This document shows, piece after piece, positions 34,401 through 46,151 of a DNA stretch of 64,000 bases. Source of the stretch: Symsagittifera roscoffensis (taxonomy: Eukaryota; Xenacoelomorpha; Acoela; Convolutidae); the NCBI RefSeq assembly GCF_963678635.1, contig NC_087063.1:13583006-13647005 (forward strand). Reading direction: 5' to 3'. A program made the translations under genes and the position numbers. Below the pieces are notes generated by a model that saw nothing but the letters and a program-made list of their open reading frames with translations, did not search any database and was not told the DNA's origin. Position 1 is the stretch's first letter, and each line of letters begins with the position of its first letter.

Positions 34401-35602
34401 CAGATACTCGAGAAACTAAAATTTCATGTACCCGAATAGTCAGAAGCTTACCGATAATTAGCAATAAAAACGAGAAACTGGCCGTTAGCGACTGCTAACC
34501 GGCTAACCGGGTATTCGAATCTGAGATATTAGACAAGAAAAAAATGAAACAAATATAATCCAATAACTTGATGGTCCGAAGAGCTGATTAAGTTTTCTCT
34601 TTCCGTTTGAATGTTGCATTGGTCAAATTTGATCAAGATTACGATTTCTTTTCATTAGGCTCTATGTTTAGTTCAGTCAGAAAAACAGTAGGAATGAATC
34701 GAGTTAATTGAAGAAAAAATAGCTAAAATTTGCTAAATATTCTTTTTGTGCAAAAGTTTGCTCTAGTAACAGCGAAAAAAAATCTTAAACAACAAAAATA
34801 TTTAAGCAAACAGTAGCAGCAAAAAATCAAAAAAAAATTCAGTAATCGTAAAAAAACATTTATTGGAAGTCTCTCCCATTTTTTGTTCACAGGGCGTTTA
34901 GAGATTTCATCGTTGGCGTATAGTTTTTTAAAAACTGTCGGTTTTTTGGACATTATTGAAATATTTTAAATAAAGCGCAAGCTCTCTGATTAATCTGCTT
35001 TCCTCCATATTCTCAGAAACAGTTAGTTAATTACAAACACGACTGTGACTGTTCGTACTCCAGGATAAGCCCGACTGAATGTATGGCCAGTTCAAAAAAT
35101 TTTTCAAAAAAATTGAAAAAAAAAAAGAAATTTTTTGTTCAGATTATCCTTTCACACACTAATTTAAGCTCCTAAGTGATGTATTTAGCGTCTCTTATCA
35201 TAATATTGAATTCAAAAGACTTGCTTCAATTGAAATTGTATGGCATTTACCCGCCAAATATTGCACAATAATTATCCCAGATTGGCAAATTTAAGTGTTA
35301 AAAAAATTTGTCAAAATATGATTTACAACCTCATAACTTTACGAAAAATGGTAACAGGTTTTTTAAAAAAAAATCTGAAATTTGAGCTCCGAGCAAAATT
35401 ATTTTTAGATGGTATTTAAAATTTTCTGTCAAATACGCTTAGTAGATTTGAAACAAAATTGGAGGTGTAATTAGTTTTCAAATAATTTTTACTTAGAAAA
35501 AACTTTTCTTAAAAAATTGATAATTTTCATAAAAACTGCTTTGAAGTAATAATGATGGAACTTTTTGATGGACTTTTTTGGAGAATGATTGCTCGATTTC
35601 AG
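34401..35602. other. AT-rich host DNA, possible intron
   Basis: No supported gene. If the exons at 31948 and 35603 belong together, this and the tandem repeat form one 3.5-kb intron, ending in a clean acceptor GATTTCAG at 35602. Confidence 0.35.
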
Positions 35603-35901
35603 AAAACACTGGGAAAGGAAATCGCAAATTGTATCAAATGGCATGTGAAGCCGAATGCTACTCAAAAACTCCATCATCTCCTAACCAAATAAAGAGTTGC
35701 CGACAACAGTGTTCGGCAATGTCGGAGCCACAGCGGAAGAAAAACGAAGCGGCGTTCAAGGACTTAACTGAGGAGCGAACGAAACCCGAGCCTAAAGAGG
35801 TCGAGAAAAAAGTGCCAGAAACGAATGGAGCAGAGGATCTTTCCAATATAAAAACCATAAAACTAACAGTTGTGATAGCTGCTTTCTTGTATATGATTTA
35901 A
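35603..35901 (+). CDS. Cys-rich protein, last exon with hydrophobic C-terminus
   Basis: After the acceptor CGATTTCAG the frame is open to a TAA at 35899-35901. It carries four cysteines in two pairs (ACEAEC and SCRQQC), then a long charged linker (Glu, Lys and Pro rich, about 45 residues), and ends in a hydrophobic run (KLTVVIAAFLYMI). A hydrophilic linker followed by a terminal hydrophobic segment with no cytoplasmic tail is the signature of a GPI-anchor signal or tail anchor. Together with the exon at 31948-32119 it would form a small cell-surface Cys-rich protein. No family is recognised. GC content and codon use are above the local background. Confidence 0.55.
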
Positions 35902-37314
35902 TATTAAAACTGGCTCAATAATTCAACTGGCTGAATTTCTTCCAGTCATTTTACATCAAATTTTAAAAATGCTTAGAAATTGATTAAAACAGATAAAAAC
36001 CAAAACTGGCAATCTAACTACACTTGATGATGCTATCCGATTGTAAACTCAACTAAATCCGATTTAATTGCTTTTCAAAACAATTCACATAATTTGAAAT
36101 CTTTGAAATAGATTGTTTTTAAAAGTACCTCTGTTTCCCTGGTCAAAGTGTTCGCTGTATGTTTCGACTATCGAAGTCTAGAAGTCGTAGTTTTGCTAGT
36201 GAAATTCCGCGATTGGGAGGCTCTCTTTAAATTGACCACTAAGTCGAAAAATAATCAATTGTGGTCGAGAAAAGCAAAATATATCCGACCAATTTGATCG
36301 AGAAAAGAAAACATTAGTCAGGTACCGCGACTCGTGTTTGTGATTAACTTGAACTAACAGAATCGGAGCTGTCCGTAAATGAGCTGCTCAGAGACTTCAA
36401 ATGGGTCTGGTGCAAACATCCGACATACGCTCTGCCAAACATCCGAACTTATATAAAAACAAGGATAGCCGGTTACTGTGCAAGTAGCACAGAATGTTCC
36501 GACCAGTCTTAAGAAGTTAAAACAAACTATCTTTTCAATTAGTGTCGTTTTTTCGGCTTGGTGTGATAAAAGAATCCGAGCAAAAAAGTAAGGTTTAAGC
36601 ATTTTCATTGTAAAAAGAGCAAATTGGAAAAAAATTTTTGAAGACAAATAACAAGAAACAAAAAAATAATTTTTCAATTTTTTTCCCAAATTTTTGAAGT
36701 TTTGATTCCTAGGATAAAGCTAAAAACTCCAAAAACTAATTTCTTTTGAGTAAAACTAAATTTTCAAGGCTTAAATTAAGCATAAATAAGCTAATGTAAG
36801 CCTGCTCACTCGCTCGAAATTATCAATCGGGTGTTTCTTGATACTAGGAGAATTTCTTGGAAACTTTTAAATGTCGTTCGAATCGCAACTGAAAGGGTTT
36901 TAGTATGATATATCACTCATACCAGTCGGATCATTATTTGATTATTTGTGGTACCTGATTTTGCGTGGAAAACAAACAAAAAAAACTTAAAACAAACCCG
37001 AATACAAAGTCAACCCCCCGCCCCTCCATTTTCAATGGTGGGAACAATTGCGTAATATTTTGATTAGGATTTTCAAAAACAAGAAAAAGTCCATTTAGCC
37101 GTTTACAAACTAGCAAACAAATGAGTGCTAAAATAATTGAGTGTTAATACGTTTAATTCCTACCACTTTCCAAATTGCGTCTCCTATTTTAACTATGTTG
37201 CGTTTTATTACTTAGAGAAAATCTTATGGTACCAGGAATACCTTCATAAGAAAATCAAAAGTACTAAACAAAGAGTTTAATAATCATGAATAAAACTCTA
37301 ATTTTACTTCCAAA
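35902..37314. other. Host DNA, nothing recognised
   Basis: AT-rich, no supported ORF. Short open frames at 36354-36689 and 36934-37116 (minus) have no domain. Confidence 0.35.
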
Positions 37315-38381
37315 TTGTCCTTAAATGGGGATAGTTCTGTGGTTTTAAAACAAGCCGCTGCCCGCAATTACGATAATCTTAGAAACAAAATTGATCGCAA
37401 CAATTTTCGGGAGCAAATTTTTAATTCAATTAAAAACAATCCCTCAAAACGATTAAAAGATGTATACGAAGAAGCCATTCAGCTAAATTCCAACGAATAT
37501 TTTCCAGAATGTTTTAAGATACAAAGTTAAAAAATCAGATGGTGCTGCCACCAATCCCACAAACTGTTAACTAATAACAAATTCTTGGCTTTTGGGGACA
37601 GACTACAAATGGTTACCCATTTTATTGCATCAAGACAGTGTCATCTAAAAAACTTGAATAATTCATCCTTAATTTCGAACCGCATCAAAATTTATGTTGC
37701 ATTTGTTGAGTTACAGGGTCACAAATTCCCTATTATGTGGGCTTTTTTTGCAACAAAAACTCAAAATCACAATTCATACTTACCTAAGCTGATTAAACTA
37801 AAACGTTGGATATACCTTCACATTGTTTTTTACCCCGAATTCATTTTATCTGATTATGACAGGGGTTTTTTAACGTCTGTATGAGTTTGTTTCCCTAAAA
37901 GAACGCATGTTGGTTGCTTCTTCCATTACACTCTGTGTATTAACAAAACGATTTTGTCTCTTGAACTTTTTTGGCCTATAAAAAACAAGTGTCAGAAAAT
38001 TTCTCAGCCTCATTTATTTACCGACAAAATACGCTGAGCCAATGCTCACGCCTTTGCATCGATTCGAATTTTTTGAATCGTGACCTTTTTGTACTCAATT
38101 TGAAAAGTTTGTTGGACTATGTACATCATCATGGATTTTTGGTGTCCCTATCCAAATGTGGAATGTATACAACCGACCGGAAAAATGATTTAGATTCATG
38201 GAACAACAATTGTTAGCGGCAATTTGGGCGCAGACATCCAAACCTTGGGTTGCAATAGGCGGACTAAAAACCAAAGAAAGTATACCATAGAAAATGGCTA
38301 TTAAGAGGCGAACAACCACCTTTGCGAAAGAAAAAAGTCAGAGATTCGAATGAAAAACTGGTTATGTTGATAAAACTTCAT
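37315..38381 (+). pseudogene. MULE-type transposase remnant
   Basis: Three successive frames with stops between them follow the layout of a Mutator-like transposase. An N-terminal helical part (KDVYEEAIQ) is followed by the start of the catalytic domain (VELQGHKFPIMWAFFATKTQNHNSYLPKL). Next is a Asp-containing strand (FILSDYDRGFL) in the position of the second DDE acid, then a C-x-FH motif (VGCFFHYTL). Toward the end is a W-N-N segment (LDSWNNN, then RRHPNL) typical of the C-terminal region. The gene runs into the N gap. At least four frame breaks make it inactive. It is the only coding remnant of a DNA transposon in the window. Confidence 0.6.
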
Positions 38382-38581
38382 NNNNNNNNNNNNNNNNNNN
38401 NNNNNNNNNNNNNNNNNNNNNNNNNNNNNNNNNNNNNNNNNNNNNNNNNNNNNNNNNNNNNNNNNNNNNNNNNNNNNNNNNNNNNNNNNNNNNNNNNNNN
38501 NNNNNNNNNNNNNNNNNNNNNNNNNNNNNNNNNNNNNNNNNNNNNNNNNNNNNNNNNNNNNNNNNNNNNNNNNNNNNNNNN
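38382..38581. other. Assembly gap (200 N)
   Basis: A run of exactly 200 undetermined bases, so the distance between the flanks is arbitrary. It interrupts the MULE remnant. Confidence 0.99.
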
Positions 38582-39499
38582 ACATTGATTTGATGTTCGA
38601 ACAACAAAACAAAACTGATAGTGAAGTAGACTACGTAATTATAAAGCTTAGGCGGTTTGAAGTTCGACTGAATTGTGCTTGCTATGGTTCGTCCGACTCA
38701 ACTCAAAAATTGAGCAAAAAATAGGTTATGAGTTTTTTGACTCCAGCAAACTATTTTTTTACAACTCGACCCAATGAAAACGTTTTTAATAGTGTCTGAT
38801 CGATGCAAACTATGCTTCGACTGACTCGGGAGAAGAAAACTGTTCAACTGTGTGTTGAAATCAATCACATGTATGCAAACAAAAAAACTTTTTGACAACC
38901 GCATCCAAATTTAGGCGTGATTAATTGATTGTAACGGATAATTATGTTGGTTTTTTGATAGTTATAATTGATTATAGTTACCAAAATTAGATTTTTAAAG
39001 GAACTAAATTCGATGAAAATCGTGTTTTTTATCCAAGAGATTATAATCTTTCATAATCAATTATATATAATAATAGTTCATACAAAAAACTCTTGAAATC
39101 GATTATTATCTCCTATTTTGCCGAAAATTTGTAACACCAAAAATTTTTTAGTTATATCCCATGCGTTATATTTTTTTCAGTCTATAATAAAAGCTCTAAA
39201 AGTGAGATGTTTTGTCATCTGAACACGAAGTTTTACCATGAAAGAAAATTTTCATCGATATCCTATCATTTTAGTTGAAAGGTTCACGCGGTGCGTGAGA
39301 AATGATTGCTCCAATAAATTATAGCACTAAAGCTGATATTCTGGTTTAAAAACCTTGAAAATATGCATCATGAAACAACTCTAATAGAGCAGAAATAATT
39401 TAAAAAAACGTTCTAAATTTTAATGATTTGAAAACTTTTATAGCAAATCTGTCATTTTTTAGATAAACCAATGCCTACGAGAGCATAAAAAATCTTATT
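38582..39499. repeat. Host DNA with palindromic TTATAAT repeats
   Basis: The stretch 38935-39115 has the same ATTATAAT/GATTATAA-type units as 7436-8215. The rest has no recognisable feature. Confidence 0.35.
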
Positions 39500-40615
39500 T
39501 TAGTTTGTAAAATGTACACTGTTAATCAATTTAGATCGATTCAAAAACAATTCAAAATCAATTTAACTCAATCCAAAACCATTTTCGTTAGTGCGGTTAC
39601 TGGCACAGTTTAACGTAAAGCAATTTTAAGCAAGAATTTATGCCTAAATTTGAAAAAAGCAACGTTATGTATATGCACAAGATAAGTTTACGCAGAAGTT
39701 TTTGAAACAGTCTAAGTGATCTCGTAAGATTCACTGAATGCTTAGTAGTACAGTGGTAGTTTAGATTATTTGGTCAACACGAACAAAATTTGAAACGTCA
39801 AAGGCGTTTCTCGCTTATCGGGTTAGGATGAGACAAAAAGTGAGGGTAAAAAGTTGCTTGTATTTTCATCAGAATTAACCCTCTCTCTTGATTTTGATGC
39901 ATTTTTTTCGAAAGTCACAACCAGAGATTTACCCCAATAGGTTCGTTTTGGCTTTTTTTAGTTAATTTATGATTACGCTGAAACTACCAAATTAAATGAT
40001 GTGAAAGTTATATTAAAACAATCCTATTACTCAGCGCAACAAAATAATAGGGGAGTAAAATCTCCAAAAATTTGCGCAAAACATTTCAATTTTTTTGAAA
40101 GTAAAGATTTTGATTTAATGTAACAAAAGTTTTCTTTCTTTGGATACAAACCAAAAATATGTTCTCTTATATAGATTTTTGTAGAATTTACTCTGCTAGA
40201 ACTTTGTTGGGCTGTGTAATGTGATTTTTAAAAATTTAACTTTCTGTTCAAATTACTTGGTACTTCAGCCTAATTTTTGAATAACTAAAAAGTCAAAATG
40301 ACCTCTTTTTGGGGTAAAATTCTGTTTGCGGGTTTTTTTTTAAATAAAAAAATACCCCATATTAATTCTCTTGAATTAACTTTTGTTCTCTTCATTTCGT
40401 CTCATCCTAACCCAATTTGAAAACGCCTTTGAAGGTTCATTTTTTGTTTGTTTTGTCCGGATAATTTTAATCAGCGCTGTATATCAGACTCTGTTTGACA
40501 GAGAGTCTTTGACTTTGATCAATCAGTCTCAATTTAAAAAAATGTAACAATATTACTTCCAGAAACCAATGCTGTTTTTTGTTAAGACATCGATCCTCAT
40601 TTCAGTCATTGAATG
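39500..40615 (+). repeat. 1.1-kb dispersed repeat, copy 1 (left of retroelement R)
   Basis: It aligns along its length with 62935-63979 in the same orientation and contains the mariner-type element 39751-40479. Its continuation after the retroelement begins at 58849. It ends at the AATG target site, so the retroelement inserted into this repeat. Confidence 0.7.
39751..40479. mobile_element. Tc1/mariner-type MITE, copy 1
   Basis: TA duplications at 39749-39750 and 40480-40481 flank CAGTGGTAGTTTAGATTATT and the reverse complement of CAGCGCTGATTAAAATTATC. The inverted similarity runs inward about 100 bp through AAAGGCGTTT and GGGTTAGGATGAGAC. CAG-starting TIRs with TA TSDs are typical of Tc1/mariner. 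No transposase remains. Confidence 0.65.
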
Positions 40616-40982
40616 TGGAACCTGATCTAAACTACATTTTATGATTGGATAAATTGGATATTTTACTAACAACCCACTTATTTGTAAGTGCTGAAATTAC
40701 TTGTAATTTCAGCACCAGAGAGATTTGAATTTAATTTAGAAATTAGTTGCCTCTCCAAGAGAACTTCAGCAGCCGCAATAAACCAGTATACCCTATATCT
40801 ATTGAGCCTAGCAGAGACAAGTTAAACACCCTGAGACTAGTAAGTATAAGAGTAAGATTAGGATCGGTATTAGACTAAGAAGTTGCACGAATCTATCCGG
40901 CCGAAAATAAGATAGCGTGACGAGCAGACGGTGTACCCTATCCGAAATTACTCTATGAGTTAACCACTAAGGTCATAACTCA
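40616..40982 (+). repeat. 5' LTR of copy R
   Basis: TGGAACCTGATC to AACTCA. The palindrome 40688-40715 is perfect (13-bp arms, 2-nt centre). A 43-bp deletion is apparent after GGATATTTTAC compared with copy L. Confidence 0.9.
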
Positions 40983-40984
40983 TC

Positions 40985-41002
40985 TGGTGCGACCATAAGT
41001 CT
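40985..41002 (+). promoter_or_regulatory. Primer-binding site, copy R
   Basis: TGGTGCGACCATAAGTCT starts two bases after the LTR. It is identical in copy L and in the truncated copy at 61947 although their LTRs differ. Confidence 0.65.
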
Positions 41003-41069
41003 CGAATAAGACCTTAATAGCTTAGAACTAACCAAAAATAGATTAGAAATTAGACAAAACATTTTCAAA

Positions 41070-41222
41070 ATGTTATACGATAATAATTTAATTGAAATGT
41101 CTCTACGACTCAATAGATCAGAGCCGATGTTCCGAACGATAATAGAACTACCGGAATTTGAAAAAGACCTCGGACAAGAGACGACATACGACAAAGTAGA
41201 AACTTATTATTTAGTTTTATGA
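41070..41222 (+). CDS. Short leader ORF (uORF1), copy R, 50 aa
   Basis: ATG 41070, TGA 41220. It starts MLYDNNLIEMSLRLNRSEP and is acidic toward the end (EFEKDLGQET). The first part is shared with copy L (30175) and the diverged copy at 62040. It may encode a leader peptide or a spliced first exon. No family is recognised. Confidence 0.4.
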   Translation: MLYDNNLIEMSLRLNRSEPMFRTIIELPEFEKDLGQETTYDKVETYYLVL

Positions 41223-42158
41223 TTGTACGGCAAAAGCCAACACAAACTTTTGTATTTAGAATCTTATTAGCAATGAATTTAGATTTTCCTTTGCAAACAT
41301 AAAATTTTGAAGTAAACCTTTATGATCATTTCAGGCGCTAAACGAAACTAATAATGTACAATAACGATTGATAAAAAGATCTCAGATCGTTTTCTTAATT
41401 TCTGCAGTATTATATAAAACATATTTGAAAATATTTATTGAAAATAAAAATAAAAATTAGTAGCATGACAATAAATTGTTAGTAATCATAAATCATCCTG
41501 TTGTTCCAGCTTCATCACCTAAACATAACAGCAATCATAAGCTCACTAATATCATTAAAGAACTAAATCTTTTTATTCAATAAATTTAAATCATTTTAAA
41601 CTTAAATTCACTTAATTTTTAAAATCAGATTATCCTTGGATCTTAATAAAATTTCTATCTCAATAACTTTAAAACCTGATCATCAAGGCCTATTCTTGGA
41701 TCAACAGAACAATTTTGTTCTCCCCCACCCACTTAGCAAGTGTCTAACGACCTCAAACGTCGATTCACTATTCAACCCTTCCAAAAGACCCAGGACTAAT
41801 AGAAATTTTTAAATAAAACTAACCATTCAAATTAAGATAAACAGTGAAGAACTTCGGTTATTCATCCTTCACTTGAACCCTCCTCTTACCAGACCCAGGA
41901 TAGATCTTAGACTTAGTAAGTTTAAAATAGTATCTAACGAACTACTTGCGTTCTAATTATTCTTAAGATTAAGTAAGTTAACACCTTAGCTTAGACTAGC
42001 CATGAGAAAGTAAAAAATCATTCTCCGGAATCGATATACTTTTCTCTCCAACCCTGAACAAAAAGACCCAGGTTAAGCTAACCAAAAAATCGTAAGGACT
42101 AACACTCTAAAGAAATAGAAATAACTAACAACTTCTTGCATCCCTCATCCTAAACCTT
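41223..42158 (+). other. 5' leader of copy R with repeats and donor-like sites
   Basis: The core AACCCT..GACCCAGG occurs at 41774-41794, 41876-41899 and 42050-42072. Two GTAAGT sites (41916-41921 and 41973-41978) look like strong 5' splice donors. The second is kept exactly in copy L and the first is GTAAGC there. These are candidates for producing spliced messages for downstream genes. Confidence 0.45.
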
Positions 42159-42620
42159 ATGTCATTCAAAAATTTAGGAAATAAACAAACAATCGTTTTA
42201 CACAACTGTGAAATAGATAACAAAAAATACGATCTTGGAATCACACCTCATACACAAATAGTTGGATACATTAGAACAAAACGGCAAACAATAAAAAGAA
42301 AAATTATAAACAATTAAAGACAAATCGCACGAAAAAGATTTTCAAAAAATAGAAACGCATTTTCTGAATCAGAAGCCAGCAGTTTAGATGAACTCTACAA
42401 ATTAAAAGAATCAATTGATAAAAATTGTCCCATCCACGATCAATTATATTTTTCCGACTCAGAAACAACTTCAAATTCACCAAAAAGAGGAAAAAGAAGA
42501 ATAAAAAAGCAATACAAACACAAACCAGTACATTTGTATAATTGGAATCAACCAATTAGACATATCGATAGTTATATATTAACAGTCATCAAACAAAAAA
42601 ATGAGCCACACTCAAAGTGA
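42159..42620 (+). pseudogene. Leader ORF0 (153 codons), copy R
   Basis: ATG 42159, stop TGA 42618-42620, overlapping the gag ATG (42601) in another frame. One TAA at codon 53 (42315-42317) breaks it. The product is basic (KRQTIKRKII; KRGKRRIKKQ) with a Ser/Glu-rich middle. Its position before gag and overlap with it are unusual for a gypsy-type element. It could be a regulatory or nucleic-acid-binding protein, which is inference only. Confidence 0.45.
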
Positions 42621-45570
42621 CGATAGTCCAGATGACGAAGCAGTTTACCCCTTTCTTATAGATTCACCCGATGATAGAGGTCAACATGATTTTTGCAAGA
42701 ACTTACTCGTAAATTTGTTTGAACCCGGAATCAGTCCATGCAAAGCAGAATTTCCAGATGTAAAAATCAAAAGACAAATTATTGAACATTATTTGAAAGA
42801 CATATGTAATCTAACACAACAATATGGAATCTATACCATAGAATTCAGCACACCCAATACAGCCCATCGCAAATATGTAATTCAAACAGACGATATTGAA
42901 TTAGAGTTTTCAAAAGTATTCCTAGAACATATCAAAAGCATACAATATCATAACTCACAAAGAGCAAACTCCATATTCACTAACGAAGTTCTTGCAATAA
43001 TATATACTTATATATCTTTATTAGAAAAAACAGAATTTCAAAGTATCTCACCAACTGAAACATCCAAACATATAAAAGTACGAAATGAAGTCGCAATATT
43101 TTCAACATTTCTACATGTAATTTTAAAAAATTACACAAAAGATGATGTTTCACAACACACTAAACATGATTTACAAAAGATTTTAGCATGGTTCATAATA
43201 GATTATTTCACCCACAATTTAGATTTAATTTCACAAGCAAGAAAAAATTTCAGACCTCAAAATACAAATGACGACACTGCCCTTGCAGAACAATCAGACT
43301 ACGTTTGGGACCCTGAATGGTCTCATCCTAGATTTATAAATATCCCACAATCTATCTCAAGTCAAGCAATAAGTACAATATCTTATCACAGAGATTATGT
43401 AAAAGTAATACCATTAACCATTGATGCAACACCATTAAACTATAATACATTTTTACCTGATACGCGAAATAACAGTTTAAATTCGACCGTTATACATAAT
43501 GAAAATCTTAATGGAACTAGAAACCTTACACAACAAGATATTCAAACACCATCACACTTCATAAATGAAGAAATCGTCCAAACAACAACAACTACACAAC
43601 AAAGTATTTCACCAATACACCCAAATTTGACAACACTAAGAAATACAAATACTTCATTGGCACAAGTAACCTTACAATCAACCGTTAAACCTTCGGTTGC
43701 TCCAAAATATTCACAAACGTATAGACCAATGACAATACCGTCAAAAACACGAAAACCATTCACAAGAAACGCCTTTGCAGAACACAATTATAATTATGCT
43801 CACAAACTAAGAGCAAACCAACCTCCCCGAAAAAATACACAAAATTTAAATCACGTATGTTCCAATCATTGGAATCTCCCGAAAACATCGACCAATTCAG
43901 TAAATTTCCCAGATACTCCACAACCTACACAGGGTTATAGTGAAAATTACCCATTCTCTCAACAAAATAAAAATAATCAATATAGACCATATAATACAAA
44001 CTATTTATCATCTGATGAAGACGACTATCACCAACCAGATATTTTTGCACCATACACTAAAGAATATCTTACACAAAGACCACGACAACCTCAACCATCT
44101 CGAAATATAAAAATTTACCCACAAAACCCAACAGATGTACAAAATCCACAACAAATGCATATACAAAACCCATTTAACACACACTCTTTTCAACCAATAC
44201 AACCACAAAACCCAATGTCAATGCATTCTTATCAACCAACTCAAAAGCAAAATGAAATACCGCTTCCATATTACCTTCAGCAACACGAAATAACAAAAAA
44301 TCAATTTTCCAATTTTTCGCAAATGCCAAATGCCGCAGAATCACTACAGATGACAATGAATCCATACATCAAGGGTGGATCATCAATAACATCCAATAAA
44401 CCACTGATGGTATTCACAGGAACAGATCCTGAATACTCTATAGAAGATTATTTAAATGCAGTAACAGCAAATTTAATTTTAAATATAGGACCTGAACCAA
44501 TTAATACGCCACTACATCAAAATTGGATACATAGACGCACAGCACTAATACAGACAACCCTAGATGGCGCAGCTCAAAAATGGTTTTCAGTTTTACCTAT
44601 AGAAATAAAATCAGATTGGAAAAGATTCACACAAGAATTTTCAAAAATGTTTGACTCTGAAAGAAACAAACAACACCAAAGAGTTTTATGTAATGAAATT
44701 CGCAGATTACCAAATGAAACTATCGAACAATTAGCAGTACGTATCGAAACACTAGTTCGAAAAGCATATTCACTTAATACACATGACTATAAAAACACAA
44801 AAATGACAGAAATTTTAATGACAACCTTAACACCTCAATTAAGGAAAATAGCAATAAAAAAGAGAGCATCTCATCCTTCTTCAATTCGAGAACCAGATTT
44901 ACATTTTCAAAAATTAGTAGATAAACTGGAACAAGCAGAAATCACAATGAAACTCGAAGAAACAGAAAACCTATAACTACAATATGTTAATCGAATTGAA
45001 ACAAACACTACACATATAAATAACATACAGGAATCAGATACAGACTTAATTGAAAAAATCACTGAAATACTGAATATCTATGAAAAACATCTAAATTTTA
45101 AAGGCAAACCATCCTTCAAAAAATGGTGTAATTATTGCCGACGATACAGACACAGTATCTCCGAATGTAGACAAAAACAACAAGACAATCAGAATAAACC
45201 TCAAAAGCATAAAGAACCAAATAAATCGTTCTATCAATACATGAAAAAAGATCAAAGCCTACCGAACAAAAATATATATAGTAAAAACAGTTCAGGAAAA
45301 CCACTTCCGAACAACACCAATTACACAAGGAATCAATCACCATATAACTCAAGTTATAGAGAAAGATCACCAGAACGAAGAAATACACGAAATTCTTCAC
45401 AAAATAATTATAACCGATCAAATAGTCAAAATAACCAAAATAACTATTCAAGATCAAATTCCAATGCAACACAATTTGTTTCTGGATCCAGTTCCCAATC
45501 AAACCTAAGGAATAGACACTATTCCAATAATCAATCACGAAACTCATCATACAACAGAAATAGAAACTAG
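42601..45570 (+). pseudogene. gag, copy R (791 codons open, then TAA)
   Basis: ATG 42601 opens 791 codons to a TAA at 44974-44976. Copy L reads AAA at that place, and the same frame continues to about 45570. Residues 1-130 are a conserved N-terminal domain and 130-600 are long, Gln/Pro/Asn-rich and low in complexity. The capsid-like core lies at about 603-770 (GTDPEYSIEDYL, DGAAQKWFSVLP, WKRFTQEFSKMF, RLPNETIEQLAVRI), the pattern of Ty3/gypsy Gag. A CCHC zinc knuckle (C-x2-C-x4-H-x4-C) is at 45127-45168. An Asn/Arg/Ser-rich tail follows. Gag would form the particle and bind RNA. The very long N-terminal region is atypical of simple gypsy elements. Confidence 0.8.
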
Positions 45571-46151
45571 TCACATAATAGAAATAGAAGTTATTCGAAC
45601 AATCGAAATCAGAATTACCCGAACAATCGATCAAGAAATAATTCATATAAAGATCAAACTATCACAGATCAAATGATAATTATCAAAACAGATCAGGAAA
45701 CAATTCACAAAATCGAAATTCAAGTTACAATAATCGATATAGAAATTATTACCCGTCACCACATAGGAATAATAACCGTTACCCTGACTCTAGACATCGA
45801 TACAGAAGTAGTACACCAAAACATCAAAGACACATTAATCAAGTGCAAACAAATGAAGAAACAATTTCAGACCCTCCAGGTATTGATGACACAGAAAATC
45901 ACGAAATACAACTAAATCATATACATTGTGAATCATCAGATACAGAGAGTGATACAGAAAATACTATCTCAGTAAATATGATAACAGTCGAAAACGACTA
46001 TGAACCTGTCATATATGAACAACCTTTGAAATCACATAATTATGAAAATCATTTGGAACTCCTTCACAATTACTATATTGGACCCACCGATACTACACAA
46101 ATTACACAAGAAGTAAACGAAATAAACACAGTAATTAAACCCGATGAATAA
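45571..46151 (+). pseudogene. gag tail / gag-pro linker, copy R
   Basis: The Asn/Arg/Tyr-rich tail continues after a TAG at 45568 and then in a shifted frame (NRSGNNSQNRNSSYNN) into an acidic Ser/Asp/Glu-rich linker (ESSDTESDTEN, 45843-46151). It stops shortly after the protease frame opens. The frame relation differs between the two copies, so the original gag-pro junction cannot be read directly. Confidence 0.5.

Noticed and set aside
42304-42555. Hydrophobic antisense ORF over the leader (also 28619-28849)
   Set aside because: It is the complement of the Lys-rich ORF0. Antisense of AAA/AAT-rich codons gives Phe/Leu/Ile-rich artefacts.
46144-46151. ATGAATAA overlap of the gag tail and protease frames as another programmed junction
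   Set aside because: Copy L differs by an indel exactly there and keeps the gag-tail frame open, so the overlap in copy R is probably a decay product.
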